Source: Planctomycetota bacterium
GTDB lineage: Bacteria; Planctomycetota; Planctomycetia; Pirellulales; Thermoguttaceae
DNA: 5,037 nucleotides
Reading direction: 5' to 3'
Assembly: GCA_021784975.1 (NCBI GenBank)
Contig: JAJYGU010000493.1
Span: forward strand, 1 to 5,037
The position numbers and the translations under genes are program-made. Shown here one piece after another: positions 4,714 to 5,037 of the stretch (position 1 is its first letter; each line of letters starts with the position of its first letter). The notes beneath the pieces are model-generated. The model was not told the DNA's origin. It ran no database searches and worked only from the letters and a program-made list of their open reading frames with translations.

Positions 4714-4849
4714 CGCGTAGTGTACGCAAGGCCAGTGGGGATGCAACATCAAGTGGAAGCCCGGCAATGAGCCGGATTATTTTCGCTAGGCCGCTGGGTA
4801 AGGGACGAAGGCGGAGGGCGCGGAGAATCGGGTGCGTCCTTGACCGGCC
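4714..4849. other. Gene-free junction between the URO-D gene and the element operon, with a short hairpin
   Basis: I find no convincing gene between the URO-D stop and the motif-rich promoter region. It contains a 5-bp hairpin, CCGGC-AATGA-GCCGG at 4761-4775, followed on the plus strand by ATTATTTT (4776-4783). That is a weak terminator-like signature for plus-strand transcription; on the minus strand no T run follows, so it would be a poor terminator for URO-D. If the operon belongs to an inserted element, the right boundary should fall here or in the promoter region. I see no tRNA end and no repeat shared with the left edge that would mark an attachment site. Confidence 0.4.
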
Positions 4850-5037
4850 TCAGACTGCCTCCTCATACTCGCCCAGCCGCAACGGGTACTGCCCGTGCTC
4901 TCGCACCAGCTCGACGATGAAGTCGTAGGTCTGGCCGGACACCGAACTGGAGACCGAGTGGTCCGACTGAAAGATCAGGCCGCCGCCTCTCGCTGCATTG
5001 AGCTTGCGGAGCACCTCGCGGCGGAGGGCCTGGTGGT
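4850..5037 (-). CDS. Uroporphyrinogen decarboxylase (URO-D) family protein, C-terminal end only
   Basis: The frame is open from the right edge and ends at a TGA at 4852-4850, giving the last 61 residues of a protein that starts outside the window. The segment GGGLIFQSDHSVSSSVS followed by YDFIVELVREHGQYPLRLGEYE resembles the C-terminus of URO-D-family (PF01208-type) proteins, in which a G.IF.SDHSV strand of the barrel precedes a final helix ending in LVRE.G. It is not the classic HemE ending, so a URO-D-like protein of unknown substrate (possibly a corrinoid methyltransferase or sugar-metabolism associate) is more likely than the heme enzyme. It points the same way as the element operon but lies about 380 nt upstream of its first gene, with a probable promoter between, so I read it as flanking chromosome. 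The family call rests on pattern memory from a short fragment. Confidence 0.72.
   Translation of the reverse strand, partial: HQALRREVLRKLNAARGGGLIFQSDHSVSSSVSGQTYDFIVELVREHGQYPLRLGEYEEAV

Noticed and set aside
4579..4767. A 62-codon Cys-rich minus-strand frame across the promoter region
   Set aside because: It spans the repeats and the candidate promoter and has no ribosome site; the composition reflects the TTGC-rich repeats.
4721..4789. A plus-strand open stretch ending in TAG at 4787-4789, considered as the tail of a broken gene such as an integrase
   Set aside because: It is only 22 codons long after an upstream stop, matches no motif I know, and has no gene fragment before it.

Overview
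The window is GC-rich, and nearly everything supportable in it lies on the minus strand. It looks like part of a mobile element (prophage, phage-plasmid or integrative element) next to a chromosomal gene. I infer a planctomycete or similar host from the style of the uroporphyrinogen-decarboxylase-family tail at the right edge and of several small element proteins (a GRFVAGN.G protein and an LKVLLRSFGLRC protein). This host call is tentative: there is no rRNA or tRNA and no full-length marker gene.

Layout in the direction of transcription (right to left): (1) 5037-4850 is the 3' end of a URO-D-family gene, probably chromosomal. (2) 4849-4471 has no convincing gene. It holds a short hairpin, a candidate sigma-70-type promoter, three copies of a CAAtCCGCAA motif around it, and a 12-bp tandem repeat in the leader. 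(3) 4470-3931 is an unrecognised 179-aa protein. (4) 3938-3856 carries two 15-bp direct repeats 23 bp apart, followed by a small coiled-coil protein (3855-3682). (5) 3685-2661 holds an excisionase/MerR-fold DNA-binding protein and a phage-type replication initiator (winged helix plus a FW.SNILSP.KLR tail). (6) 2746-1838 is a DnaC/IstB-type AAA+ helicase loader. (7) 1841-80 holds four accessory proteins: an 83-aa unknown, a 98-aa phage-type small protein, a DUF5681-like protein and a coiled-coil protein. A GC-rich hairpin followed by a short T run closes the operon at 66-22. Most genes are joined by 4-nt start/stop overlaps (GTGA or ATGA), so this is one translationally coupled operon.

The most interesting structure is inside the initiator gene. 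Five copies of a 19-bp unit with internal dyad symmetry lie at 3083-3203, four of them at an exact 23-bp pitch. They are followed on the coding strand by an A-rich stretch of tandem 14-mers (3080-3023) and then a small inverted repeat (3020-3006). The repeats are read in different codon phases, so protein selection does not explain them. The order (iterons, A-rich unwinding region, inverted repeat, all inside the initiator gene and just upstream of a helicase loader) parallels lambda ori in gene O, although the proteins are not closely lambda-like. The working model is that the initiator binds the iterons, melts the A-rich region, and the DnaC-like loader brings in the host replicative helicase. 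No integrase, helicase, primase, terminase large subunit or structural gene is inside this window.
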